A stretch of DNA of 9,650 bases from positions 1-9,650 of the forward strand of contig JASLBX010000523.1 of assembly GCA_030146385.1 (NCBI GenBank), written 5' to 3'. Positions 1-6,332 of the stretch are shown here, piece after piece. The notes under the pieces were generated by a model. That model was not told where the DNA came from and did not search any database. It saw nothing but the letters and a program-made list of their open reading frames with translations. A program made the translations under genes and the position numbers. Every line of letters begins with the position of its first letter. Positions within the stretch are counted from its first letter, which is position 1. This DNA comes from Jiangellaceae bacterium (GTDB lineage: Bacteria > Actinomycetota > Actinomycetes > Jiangellales > Jiangellaceae).

Positions 1-32
1 CCGGCTGTGTGAGGCGTACTCCTTCGCCGCAG

Positions 33-590
33 CTACTCGCCTCGCGGGCCGTAGGCCGCGCATTGCCTGCGCATGATCTCCCGCATCGAGGTGCCTCTGG
101 GGACGCCGTACACCGTGCCCGGAAAGTCGAGCGGCTCTTGAACTGCCCACAGCTCGTCGTGGCGGTCGGGCGAGAACAACTGCGCCGGGCGGCCTGCGGC
201 GATCCAACCGATCGGCACGACGGTCTCGCGCTCCAGCACCGAGTTCACATGCAGGACGCTGTTGATCCGCAGCTCGCATCCCGACTCGGCGCGAGAGCCG
301 GGAAACATGGAGACGCCGGTGGCAATGAAGACCTCGTCCTCGATGTGGGTGCCGTTGAGATGCGCGTGGGGTCCAACGAGCACGGCGTCGCCGATGCGCA
401 ACGGGTACCCGGCGCGGCCGCGCAGCACAGCCTGCTCCATGATCAGAACGTCCGTGCCGATCATGACGGGACCGAAGTCTCCGCTGATCACGGCGCCCGG
501 CAGGACCCGCGACCTCGGACCGATCGTCACGTCACCGGAAACGACTGCGGTCGGCGCCACCCAGGCGGCGGTATCGATCATCTGGGGCAT
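33..590 (-). CDS. Gamma carbonic anhydrase-like hexapeptide-repeat (left-handed beta-helix) protein
   Basis: The 185-residue product shows the hexapeptide-repeat pattern of a left-handed beta-helix across about residues 10-130 (IGPRSRVLPGAVI, IGTDVLI, IGDAVLVG, IEDEVFIATGVSMFPGS). A conserved-looking tail follows (PIGWIAAGRPAQLF, then DELWAVQEPLDFPGTVYG). This is the architecture of the gamma carbonic anhydrase / CaiE / PaaY group. The zinc-binding pattern GHxxxxHG reads GPHAHLNG at residues 73-80, so two canonical histidine ligands are Pro74 and Asn79. Carbonic anhydrase activity is therefore doubtful, although His75 and His77 could bind a metal. The ATG at 588-590 directly follows a TGA at 591-593 that ends a frame of the decayed gene upstream. 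No clear Shine-Dalgarno sequence is visible. The stop is TAG at 33-35. Relatives such as CaiE occur in carnitine operons, which fits the neighbouring Rieske and aldehyde dehydrogenase genes but does not prove a role. The family call is firm; the substrate is unknown. Confidence 0.85.
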   Translation of the reverse strand: MPQMIDTAAWVAPTAVVSGDVTIGPRSRVLPGAVISGDFGPVMIGTDVLIMEQAVLRGRAGYPLRIGDAVLVGPHAHLNGTHIEDEVFIATGVSMFPGSRAESGCELRINSVLHVNSVLERETVVPIGWIAAGRPAQLFSPDRHDELWAVQEPLDFPGTVYGVPRGTSMREIMRRQCAAYGPRGE

Positions 591-1086
591 TCACTGAGCG
601 TATCCGCCAGTTGCTCCGTGCATCGCTTGGTTGGATGCGATCGAGCGGTCGAGAACCGGGTTGGCTTCCCACGGCGTCCACTCCTGATCACCGGACAGAA
701 CGAGTCCCCTGACCCTGCCACGTACGACCGCCGTCGACGGATGTCGCAAGGCCGATCTGTCCGTCCGCACTGACGTCTGCCCCACCCGGTGTAGTACAGG
801 AACAGCGTCCCGTCTTCGGCAACGGTCACCGAAGGTTCCCGAATGCGCAGATCGTCGAAGCCGCCAGAGATGCCAGGTTCAACCATCGGTTCGCCGGCGA
901 CGATCCAGTCCGAGCCAGGACCGTCTGAAGTGGCGACGCCGAAGACGCTGGGCGAAGCGCTCCCCTCGTACGTAGCGATAACCGCATGCCACCGGCGTCG
1001 TCGATCCAGCCGGTCATGACGAAGGCGTTGTTGTCTGTGTACGGAACGTCGTCAGTCGTTAGTACTGGTTCCTCGCCGGCCGAGAC
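591..1086 (-). pseudogene. Decayed five-bladed propeller glycoside hydrolase-like gene (GH43-like), at least three frameshifts
   Basis: Protein homology-like text continues across three leftward reading frames. The first part (about 1086-980) reads VLTTDDVPYTDNN, then FVMTGWIDDAGGMRL. Near 977-981 the frame changes and continues ATYEGSASPSVFGVATSDG, then FDDLRIREPSV and DGTLFLYYTG. Near 777-785 it changes again to DGQIGLATSVDGGRTW. Near 699-703 it changes a third time to VLSGDQEWTPWEANPVLD, ending at a TGA at 591-593. The elements REPSV..DGTLFLYYTG and IGLATSVDGG are typical blades of GH43/GH32-type five-bladed propellers. The fragment covers only about 165 residues, far short of the usual 300 or more, and its 5' side is cut off near 1060-1090 where an opposite-strand gene fragment begins. 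Neighbouring genes have long intact frames, so decay is likelier than poor sequence. The exact family within the propeller hydrolases cannot be settled from this piece. Confidence 0.72.
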
Positions 1087-1350
1087 GTCCACAAGACTGC
1101 GGCGCCTGCGTTTGCCGGCACACTGCAGTCCGTCGAGAAGCAACTCGGCTCCGACCTCGCGCTCGTCCAGACCGGGTTACGGCTTCTGGGCGAGACTGCG
1201 CTTGACGAGTGGCGGCCGCATGCGCTGTCGTCCGTTGGGGCAACAATCACCTACGGCGGGCCACCTTTAACGGAGGCTCAGGAGGCCGAGATTCGGGACC
1301 ACATCGCGTGGCTGCGCTTCCGCGACGCACGCCTTGGCAGGCCCACGTGA
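1063..1350 (+). pseudogene. 3' fragment of an unidentified protein-coding gene
   Basis: Frame 1 of the + strand is open from just after a TAG at 1060-1062 to a TGA at 1348-1350 (95 codons). It has strong third-position GC and a protein-like product containing TLQSVEKQLGSDLALVQTG, LRLLGETALDEWRPHAL, SSVGATITYGGPPLTEAQ and EIRDHIAWLRFRDARLGRPT. There is no ATG or GTG in the frame and no ribosome site, so it looks like the C-terminal end of a gene whose 5' part is gone. It is rich in predicted helix, ends naturally and has no membrane segment. I do not recognise the family. Its left end coincides with the point where the opposite-strand glycoside hydrolase remnant loses coherence (about 1060-1090), which marks a probable rearrangement junction. 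An alternative is a small gene starting at a rare CTG, but nothing supports that. Confidence 0.5.
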
Positions 1351-1410
1351 CGGCACGCTTTTCGGCCATCCGCGGCGACCTATCCGGGTCAGTCTGTTGG
1401 CATGGTCGGC

Positions 1411-2844
1411 TCACCTTCCCCGGATGCGGATAACGACCGTCTTGAGCTGGGTGTAGTTGTCCAGCGCGGCAAGGCCGCGCTCGCGGCCGAATCCGCTTCG
1501 CTTGTAGCCGCCAAACGGACTCTCGACGCCACCGGCGAAGTACTCATTGATCATGATGTAGCCGGATCGAAGGTCGCGTGCGAAGCTCAGAGCCCGGTCG
1601 ACGTCACGGGTGAAGATTCCCGCGGCGAGACCGTAGTCGGTGGCATCTGCGAGCTCGGCCGCCTCGGCGTCGCTGCTGAACGGCAGCACGGCCAAGACGG
1701 GGCCGAAGATCTCCTCACGTGCCACGCGCATCTGCGGGGCTACCTCGTCGAGGATGGTCGGTGCGACGAAGAATCCCTGGTGCCGGTCGACCGCACTCGG
1801 CGTGAGCACCTGCGCACCTTCGCGGCGGCCGGTTTCGATGTACCCGAGCACCCGGTCACGTTGGGCCGCGGAGATCAGCGGCCCCATGTCGGGGTCGTCC
1901 ACGCCGGGCCCGAGCCGGAGCTTCTCGGTGTGCGCCACCAGCCGCTTCAGGAGCGGCCGGTGTACGGAGGTGTGGACCAGGAGCCGCGAGCCCGCGTCGC
2001 AGTATTGCCCGGCGTTGGAGTAGATGCCTTTGGCGATCTCGGCGGCGGCTAGATCCAAGTCTGCATCCTCGAACACGATCTGCGGCGACTTCCCGCCGAG
2101 CTCACACAGGACGGGCGTGATGTGCGTGGCAGCAGCGCGCAGAACCGCTTGGCCGGTGGACACCGAGCCGGTGAAGGCAAGTGCGTCGACCTGCGGATGT
2201 GCGGCGAGCGCAGCGCCGGCCTCGTCACCGAACCCGGTGACCACGTTGTATGTCCCCATCGGCCAGTCGCTCTGCTGGAAGACGGTGGCGAACGCGAGGG
2301 CGGTGAGCGGTGTCAGCCCGGCGGGCTTGACCACGATGCTGTTGCCCGCCGCCAGGGCTGGGGCGACGCTGCGACAGAGCAGTGACAGCGGAGCGTTCCA
2401 CGGAATGATGTGCGCAGTCACCCCCACCGGCTCACGGACGGTGTAGTCCAGGTAGTCCGGCCCGAGCGGCAAGGTATCGCCGTGGATCTTGTCCGCGGCT
2501 CCAGCGTAGTAGTCCAGGTAGCGCACACAGCCGGTGATCTCTCCGCGGGCGAAGCTCAGCGGTTTTCCGGTGTCACGAGTCTCCAGGTACGCGAACTCGT
2601 CAGCGCGTGACTCCAGCACCCGTGCCAGCCGTGTCAGCAGCGCGCTGCGCGAAGCGGGACCGATCCGTCGCAGGTGGCCGTCGAACGCCGCTTGTGCTGC
2701 CTCGACGGCATCGTCGACGTCACGGCTCCCGGCGCGCGCCACGCTGGTGATGCTCTCTTCGGTGGCAGGGTCGACGGTGTCGAACATGGCGCGAGACTGG
2801 GCCGGCCTCCACTCGCCACCGACGAACATCTGGCCGCGCGGCAC
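1411..2844 (-). CDS. NAD(P)-dependent aldehyde dehydrogenase
   Basis: The 477-residue product is a full-length aldehyde dehydrogenase (family usual about 480-500) that oxidises an aldehyde to its acid in the cytoplasm. Motifs in order: the cofactor-site segment around IIPWNAPL with Asn150; VVKPAGLTPL with Lys173; the Rossmann turn FTGSVSTGQAV (about 224-234); the general base Glu248 in ELGGKSP; the catalytic Cys282 in GQYCDAGSR; Glu378 in EEIFGPV; and the C-terminal PFGGYKRSGFGRE. The start is uncertain: GTG at 2842-2844 or the ATG five codons later (2827-2829), giving the more typical MFVGGEW. Neither has a convincing Shine-Dalgarno sequence. Only 7 bases separate it from the Rieske stop, so the two are co-transcribed and probably coupled. 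In this context malic semialdehyde (from carnitine) or another amine-derived aldehyde is a plausible substrate, but the sequence does not show specificity. No clear terminator follows. Confidence 0.95.
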   Translation of the reverse strand: MPRGQMFVGGEWRPAQSRAMFDTVDPATEESITSVARAGSRDVDDAVEAAQAAFDGHLRRIGPASRSALLTRLARVLESRADEFAYLETRDTGKPLSFARGEITGCVRYLDYYAGAADKIHGDTLPLGPDYLDYTVREPVGVTAHIIPWNAPLSLLCRSVAPALAAGNSIVVKPAGLTPLTALAFATVFQQSDWPMGTYNVVTGFGDEAGAALAAHPQVDALAFTGSVSTGQAVLRAAATHITPVLCELGGKSPQIVFEDADLDLAAAEIAKGIYSNAGQYCDAGSRLLVHTSVHRPLLKRLVAHTEKLRLGPGVDDPDMGPLISAAQRDRVLGYIETGRREGAQVLTPSAVDRHQGFFVAPTILDEVAPQMRVAREEIFGPVLAVLPFSSDAEAAELADATDYGLAAGIFTRDVDRALSFARDLRSGYIMINEYFAGGVESPFGGYKRSGFGRERGLAALDNYTQLKTVVIRIRGR

Positions 2845-2851
2845 GATCTGA

Positions 2852-4159
2852 TCACTGGCCAGGGTCGCTCACGAACATCGGCGCCATCGTCTGGTCGTCC
2901 CCGTCGGGCACTCGGTGGATCCCGAGCATCCGGTCGATGATCATGTTCTGGAAGCGATGCAGCGGCTCCTCGAACCGGTAGCACATCCGGCCGCCCTGGT
3001 ACGCCGGGTTGATGATGCCCTGCTGGACGCGTTCGATGATCTCGAGGTCTTGCTTGTTGACCAGGTCCCAGAACTGTTCGAGTTGATCCAGATGTTCGGC
3101 GGCGTCGTCCTCTCGCACACAGTCCGGGTGCGTCAGGAGCACGGCCTCCTCGACCGTGAGGTCGGGACTCTGGGGCTGGGTGAACAGTACGAAGGCGTGA
3201 TTGGGCAGGACGACGATGGCGGTGTTCGGGAACAGCCAGACGAATCGACCCGCACTGGCATCGGCGTCACCAAGTCCGGGCAGTGGCGGCAGTCCCTCCC
3301 ATCCCCCGGCGTCGGTGTTGTGGGAGATGGGGGTGGTGCACATGCCGGTGTACATTCCGCGGCCCTGCCACCGGTAGTGGTCCTTGAGGCGAGAGACGTG
3401 GATCAGCTCCGGGTGGATCCACGGAAGGTGGTAGTACTCCATAAAGTTCTCGCCGATGAGCTTGTAGTTGGCCGAGACGTCGTGGCGCCGACGACGCATG
3501 ACCCGCCATTCGGGTAGCCGGTAGTCGTTGAGCCGCTGACGCAGGTCGCCAAGCTGCTCGACGAGCGGTGCGGCGTACGGATCGAGGTTGGCGAAGACCA
3601 GGAATCCCCACGCCTCGGCCCGTACGGGAAGCAGCCCGTAGTCCGCCTTGTCGAACTCCTTCACGTCCGACATATCGAAGACGCCCTGCTGGTCCTCGGG
3701 AATGTCCGAGCCTTCGAACAGCGGTGTGCCCAGGCATCTGCCGTCCAAGTCGTACGTCCAGCTGTGGTACGGGCAGCGGAACCTGCGGTGACGACCTGGC
3801 GCGGAGACCCCGTCGAGCAGTTTGGTGCCGCGATGGCGACAGAAGTTGTGGAATCCGCGCAGGTCGCCCTGTCTATTGCGGGTGACGAAGATTGGGCGGC
3901 CCGCCACCTCGCTGAGGATCACCTGCCCGGGTTCCGCTATCTGGTCGGTGGTGCCCACAGCTACCCAGCTGGTGGCGAAAACCCGCTCCTTCTCGATGTC
4001 GAAGAACTGCTGGGACGTATAGGCGTCCGGAATGAGTGTGGAGGCGCGATCCACTGGCAGGCGCGTGTGCCGATAGGTCGCTTCGTCGGTGAAGGCATCA
4101 GCCGGGAGCGGCCTGACGGGTTGCCTGGCAGCAGCGCCGATGCGGTCGACGGTAGCCAT
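2852..4159 (-). CDS. Rieske non-heme iron oxygenase, quaternary-amine type (GbcA/CntA-like), catalytic subunit
   Basis: The 435-residue product has a Rieske [2Fe-2S] site, Cys107-x-His109 (NFCRHRG) and Cys129-x2-His132 (RCPYHSWTYD). The catalytic domain follows, with NYKLIGENFMEYYHLPWIHPE at about 231-251: His244 and His249 are predicted Fe(II) ligands. The residue three before His244 is Glu241, as in the carnitine and glycine betaine monooxygenases, where most ring-hydroxylating enzymes have Asp. The third iron ligand should lie in the acidic helix near 363-375. These enzymes use O2 and electrons from a partner reductase to cleave or demethylate quaternary ammonium substrates; no reductase gene is in the window. 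The frame extends upstream to 4270, but the ATG at 4157-4159 is chosen because GAGGAGGAGGT lies just before it and the upstream extension overlaps the flavoprotein gene. It sits 22 bases after that gene and 7 before the aldehyde dehydrogenase. The exact substrate is unresolved. Confidence 0.93.
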   Translation of the reverse strand: MATVDRIGAAARQPVRPLPADAFTDEATYRHTRLPVDRASTLIPDAYTSQQFFDIEKERVFATSWVAVGTTDQIAEPGQVILSEVAGRPIFVTRNRQGDLRGFHNFCRHRGTKLLDGVSAPGRHRRFRCPYHSWTYDLDGRCLGTPLFEGSDIPEDQQGVFDMSDVKEFDKADYGLLPVRAEAWGFLVFANLDPYAAPLVEQLGDLRQRLNDYRLPEWRVMRRRRHDVSANYKLIGENFMEYYHLPWIHPELIHVSRLKDHYRWQGRGMYTGMCTTPISHNTDAGGWEGLPPLPGLGDADASAGRFVWLFPNTAIVVLPNHAFVLFTQPQSPDLTVEEAVLLTHPDCVREDDAAEHLDQLEQFWDLVNKQDLEIIERVQQGIINPAYQGGRMCYRFEEPLHRFQNMIIDRMLGIHRVPDGDDQTMAPMFVSDPGQ

Positions 4160-4163
4160 GGTT

Positions 4164-4174
4164 ACCTCCTCCTC
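4164..4174 (-). promoter_or_regulatory. Strong ribosome binding site of the Rieske oxygenase gene
   Basis: On the minus strand GAGGAGGAGGT lies four bases before the ATG at 4157-4159, an almost ideal Shine-Dalgarno sequence. It decides the start in favour of the 435-residue protein over the 472-residue frame. It falls in the 22-base gap after the flavoprotein stop, so the Rieske subunit can be translated efficiently even if the upstream gene is damaged. Confidence 0.85.
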
Positions 4175-4181
4175 GGGCCAA

Positions 4182-5000
4182 TCAGATGTGGAATGTCCTT
4201 CGGACTGCGCCGACGGCGAGGGCCGGACGATCGAGCATGAACGCGTCGATGGGGTGGGTCGAAGTCCCATCGCAGACGAGCTCGGTGAGGATCGTGCCGA
4301 TCAACGCGGCGAACTTGTAGGCATGCCCGGCGCCGACGGCGACCACGATCCTGGGATCCTCAGGCAACGCATCGAGCACGAGGTTCCGATCCGGCGGAAG
4401 GGTGTACAGGCACGTCTTGGAGTACAACTCCGTGGCGGCGAAGCCAGGGATGTGTCGATCGACGAACTCCCGGTAACGAAGCTGGCGCACCGGGTCCGGC
4501 TCGAAGGTCCGCGTGGCCGCGGTCGTCTCGGATCCACCCATGTGCTGGCCGAGCTTGGTCGCCACCTCGCCGTAGACAGGAAAGCCGTAGAAGTTGTGTA
4601 TCCCGTGCCACATGAACACCGGGAAGCTCTGCGGGGTGAACTCCCGCAGATGAGTGAGGACCGCCGCGTAGCCGTTGAGGTTGCGGCTTCCCGTGTTCGC
4701 CATCGCTCGGTATGCCGCGTCCTCGATGACCAACCCGCCGGTGATAGTGACAAGGCGTTGCCCGGACGCCTCCTCGACCTCGCGCCAGGCCCGGTAGGCG
4801 GCTGAAGCAAGCGCCGCGTACTCACACTTGTGCTGAACCAGCCGGATGATGCGGGAATGGTCCTGCGACCCGCCGCGCACGTGCCCCAGCCGGAACTGCT
4901 CGATGCCCAGCACGCCCGGCCCCAGCCGACGCGACAACCGGTACAACGCGGCGGTGCCCAGTCCCCCGCAGCCGATCACAATCGCCGGGTGTCGTTGCAT
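4182..5000 (-). CDS. FAD-dependent oxidase of the sarcosine / N-methyl amino acid oxidase family, with a large internal deletion
   Basis: The 272-residue product matches both ends of monomeric sarcosine oxidase (usual length about 385-390). N-terminal: the FAD-binding GCGGLG (10-15), Glu34 in GIEQF, and HSRIIR (48-53) with the paired arginines. C-terminal: FPVFMWHGIHNFYGFPVYG, the KLGQH signature (Lys149 and His153, equivalent to Lys265 and His269 of the Bacillus enzyme), Cys197 in SKTCLYT (site of covalent FAD attachment) and GHAYKF with Lys229 (Lys348 equivalent). Between about residue 113 and 118 the text jumps from the NLNGYAAVL helix to THLREF, omitting about 115 residues of the substrate-binding domain in frame. 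The ATG at 4998-5000 is preferred over a TTG at 5054 because it places the Rossmann motif near the N-terminus as in the family. First gene of the operon. It may be an inactive remnant or a pared-down enzyme; the family call is secure, activity is not. Confidence 0.82.
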   Translation of the reverse strand: MQRHPAIVIGCGGLGTAALYRLSRRLGPGVLGIEQFRLGHVRGGSQDHSRIIRLVQHKCEYAALASAAYRAWREVEEASGQRLVTITGGLVIEDAAYRAMANTGSRNLNGYAAVLTHLREFTPQSFPVFMWHGIHNFYGFPVYGEVATKLGQHMGGSETTAATRTFEPDPVRQLRYREFVDRHIPGFAATELYSKTCLYTLPPDRNLVLDALPEDPRIVVAVGAGHAYKFAALIGTILTELVCDGTSTHPIDAFMLDRPALAVGAVRRTFHI

Positions 5001-5069
5001 CCCCGCTGTCCCAAACGCGTTGGTGAACTTGCCCTCCAGCGTGAACCCACACAACTGTCCGCGTCCATC

Positions 5070-5098
5070 TCAACAATCGACAAGAAACCGTGTACGGT
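5070..5098 (+). promoter_or_regulatory. Candidate promoter of the LysR gene, compatible with a leaderless transcript
   Basis: TACGGT at 5093-5098 fits the actinobacterial -10 pattern TAnnnT and ends six bases before the A of the ATG at 5105. TCAACA at 5070-5075 matches four of six bases of the -35 consensus with a 17-base spacer. No Shine-Dalgarno sequence precedes the ATG, so transcription may begin at the start codon. The match is short and could be chance. Confidence 0.35.
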
Positions 5099-5099
5099 T
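5086..5099. promoter_or_regulatory. Perfect 6+6 inverted repeat, candidate regulator binding site
   Basis: AACCGT-GT-ACGGTT is a perfect palindrome with a two-base centre, placed five bases before the LysR start and overlapping the proposed -10 element. A protein bound here would block transcription of the regulator gene, consistent with autorepression. It is shorter than, and does not clearly fit, the usual T-N11-A LysR box, so another regulator is also possible. Confidence 0.4.
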
Positions 5100-5104
5100 C
5101 GTTA

Positions 5105-6046
5105 ATGATCGATCGGCGCCTCAAGGTGCTGCGTGCCGTGGCGCGACACGGAACGGTGACCGCCGCCGCGGAGGTATGTCACCTCACCCCGTCGGCCGCG
5201 TCCCACCAGCTGAAGGCGCTCGCACGGGAACTCGACGTCGACCTGCTGGAGCCTGCGGGACGCAACGTGCGCCTGACCGGCGCCGCGCACACACTGCTCG
5301 CACACGCGGATGCCCTTGCCGCACAGTGGGAACACGCACAAGCGGAGCTCGCCTCGTATCAGAGCAGCAGCACCACGGGCCTTCTGCGGCTCTGCGGATT
5401 CTCCTCCGCTGCGGCCGCCGTGCTACCCGATGTCGCCGCGCAGCTTCACAACACCCATCCACACCTGACCGTGCAGGTTAGCGACGCCGAACCACGTCAA
5501 GCTTTCGACCGGCTCGCGACCCGTGATGTCGACATCGCCGTCGTAGTGGCCACGCCGGATATTCCCTCACCGGCCGACCCCGCATTCGAGCAGCGATCAT
5601 TCTTCAACGAGCCATTGGACCTGGTGGTCCCGAGCGACCACACGCTGGCGGAGCGCCCAAGCATCGCCCTCGCCGAGGCCGCGGACTGCGCTTGGATCGT
5701 GGGCACCCCGGGAAGCACATACCACCAGCTCGTGCTACTCGCCTGCGCCAGCGCGGGCTTCGCACCCAATGTCGCCCACTACGCCTCCGAATGGGACACC
5801 GGTGCGGCACTCATCGCCCACGGTTTCGGCGTCGCACTGGTCCCACGCCTGGCCCACCTACCCGAGGCTTACCGCATCGTCCGGCTTCCAATTTCCGAGC
5901 ACCCCGTCCCCACCCGCCACGTTCTGGCTGCCATTCGCGCTGGGTCCCGCGAACAGCCCACCATCGCCGCCGGATTGGATGCTCTCCAGCGCATCGCAGC
6001 CGACAAGCGTCCTGATCACACCCGATCGCTCCCCGCGCCCGACTGA
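5105..6046 (+). CDS. LysR-family transcriptional regulator
   Basis: The 313-residue product has an N-terminal winged helix-turn-helix (about 1-60): RRLKVLRAVARHGTVTAAAE, recognition helix SAASHQLKALARELD, wing LLEPAGRNVRLTG. A linker helix follows to about residue 88, and then the periplasmic-binding-like effector domain (about 92-290; GLLRLCGFSSAAAAVLPDVA, DVDIAVVVATPD, EPLDLVVPSDHTLAERPSIAL, GFGVALVPRLA). The frame is open back to a GTG at 5090, but the ATG at 5105 (MIDRRLKVLRAV) gives the usual family start and avoids the palindrome at 5086-5099. It is divergent from the amine-catabolism operon, so it most likely controls it in response to a pathway compound. The ligand cannot be read from the sequence. 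A hairpin overlaps its stop codon. Confidence 0.93.
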   Translation: MIDRRLKVLRAVARHGTVTAAAEVCHLTPSAASHQLKALARELDVDLLEPAGRNVRLTGAAHTLLAHADALAAQWEHAQAELASYQSSSTTGLLRLCGFSSAAAAVLPDVAAQLHNTHPHLTVQVSDAEPRQAFDRLATRDVDIAVVVATPDIPSPADPAFEQRSFFNEPLDLVVPSDHTLAERPSIALAEAADCAWIVGTPGSTYHQLVLLACASAGFAPNVAHYASEWDTGAALIAHGFGVALVPRLAHLPEAYRIVRLPISEHPVPTRHVLAAIRAGSREQPTIAAGLDALQRIAADKRPDHTRSLPAPD

Positions 6047-6066
6047 CCGCCTCCGCCGCAGGCGGT
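6046..6066 (+). terminator. GC-rich hairpin overlapping the LysR stop codon
   Basis: ACCGCCT (6046-6052) and AGGCGGT (6060-6066) are perfect 7-base arms around a 7-base loop, starting on the last base of the TGA stop. No run of T follows, which is common for actinobacterial terminators. It probably ends the LysR transcript. Confidence 0.45.
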
Positions 6067-6299
6067 TCCAGAAAGGATGCTCACCCGGACGATATTTCCG
6101 CGGGTCAAACGGCCGGGGCCAATTCCGTTAGGTGAGCATGAGCCGTGGTGCGTCGCGTTCATCAACGTGCTGGTCAGTCATGGGGCCGACCAGGGCGTCG
6201 ACGTGGCCGCAGTCGACCGGCTCGCCGACCTTTTTCGCCGCCATGAGCAGGTGGCCTGGATGCTCTGTCGCATCGACCTGGGCGACGGCCGCGGCTGAC
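6067..6299. other. Intergenic stretch with an ambiguous small open frame
   Basis: These 233 bases lie between the LysR hairpin and a second hairpin. On the + strand a frame from ATG 6077 to TGA 6296-6298 (73 codons; contains VDVAAVDRLADLFRRHEQVAWML) fills the space. On the minus strand the codon-aligned frame ending at TAA 6128-6130 also looks protein-like (VDATEHPGHLLMAAKKVGEPVD, then DERDAPRLML). Rough hand counts of third-position GC are high for both (about 85% and 79% over some 53 codons), so strand cannot be decided. The + ATG has AAAGG directly against it, too close for a good ribosome site. I recognise neither product. It may be a small gene, a remnant of a larger gene, or non-coding. 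Confidence 0.3.
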
Positions 6300-6322
6300 G
6301 CAAGGGAAGCCGCCTCCCTTGC
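6300..6322 (-). terminator. Hairpin between convergent genes, likely terminator of the propeller-PHP gene
   Basis: GCAAGGGA (6300-6307) and TCCCTTGC (6315-6322) form perfect 8-base arms around a 7-base loop, 10 bases past the minus-strand stop at 6333-6335. No T run follows on either strand. Position and symmetry suggest a terminator that could act in both directions. Confidence 0.5.
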
Positions 6323-6332
6323 ATGAGGACGA

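Larger units (their letters stand above)
5001..5104. promoter_or_regulatory. Divergent promoter region between the catabolic operon and the LysR regulator gene
   Basis: These 104 bases separate the two divergent ATG codons (4998-5000 minus, 5105-5107 plus). Such a layout is standard for LysR-type regulators, which bind the shared region to control both themselves and the operon. The region is more AT-rich near 5070-5105 than its surroundings. On the operon side only a weak GGGA lies upstream of the ATG, and no confident -10/-35 pair is visible for the minus strand. A symmetric site is listed separately. Confidence 0.6.

Noticed and set aside
9..773. Long + strand frame of 254 codons over the hexapeptide gene
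   Set aside because: It is an antisense shadow: Arg/Ala/His-rich with no domain logic, while the minus strand encodes a clear beta-helix protein.
1402..2052. 216-codon + strand frame over the aldehyde dehydrogenase gene
   Set aside because: Antisense to the catalytic part of the dehydrogenase, with no recognisable domain.
4157..4270. N-terminal extension of the Rieske frame to 4270
   Set aside because: The extension is low-complexity, overlaps the end of the flavoprotein gene, and a near-perfect Shine-Dalgarno sequence marks the internal ATG at 4159.
5001..5054. TTG start at 5054 for the flavoprotein
   Set aside because: The extra 18 residues are not typical of the family. The ATG at 5000 puts the FAD-binding GxGxxG motif about ten residues from the N-terminus as expected.
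5060..5085. Classical T-N11-A LysR box around TCAACAATCGACAAG
   Set aside because: The arms do not form a convincing dyad; only the separate palindrome at 5086-5099 is symmetric.
6067..6322. Insertion sequence remnant between LysR and the propeller-PHP gene
   Set aside because: The two hairpins have different arm sequences, no target duplication is visible, and neither frame shows a transposase motif.
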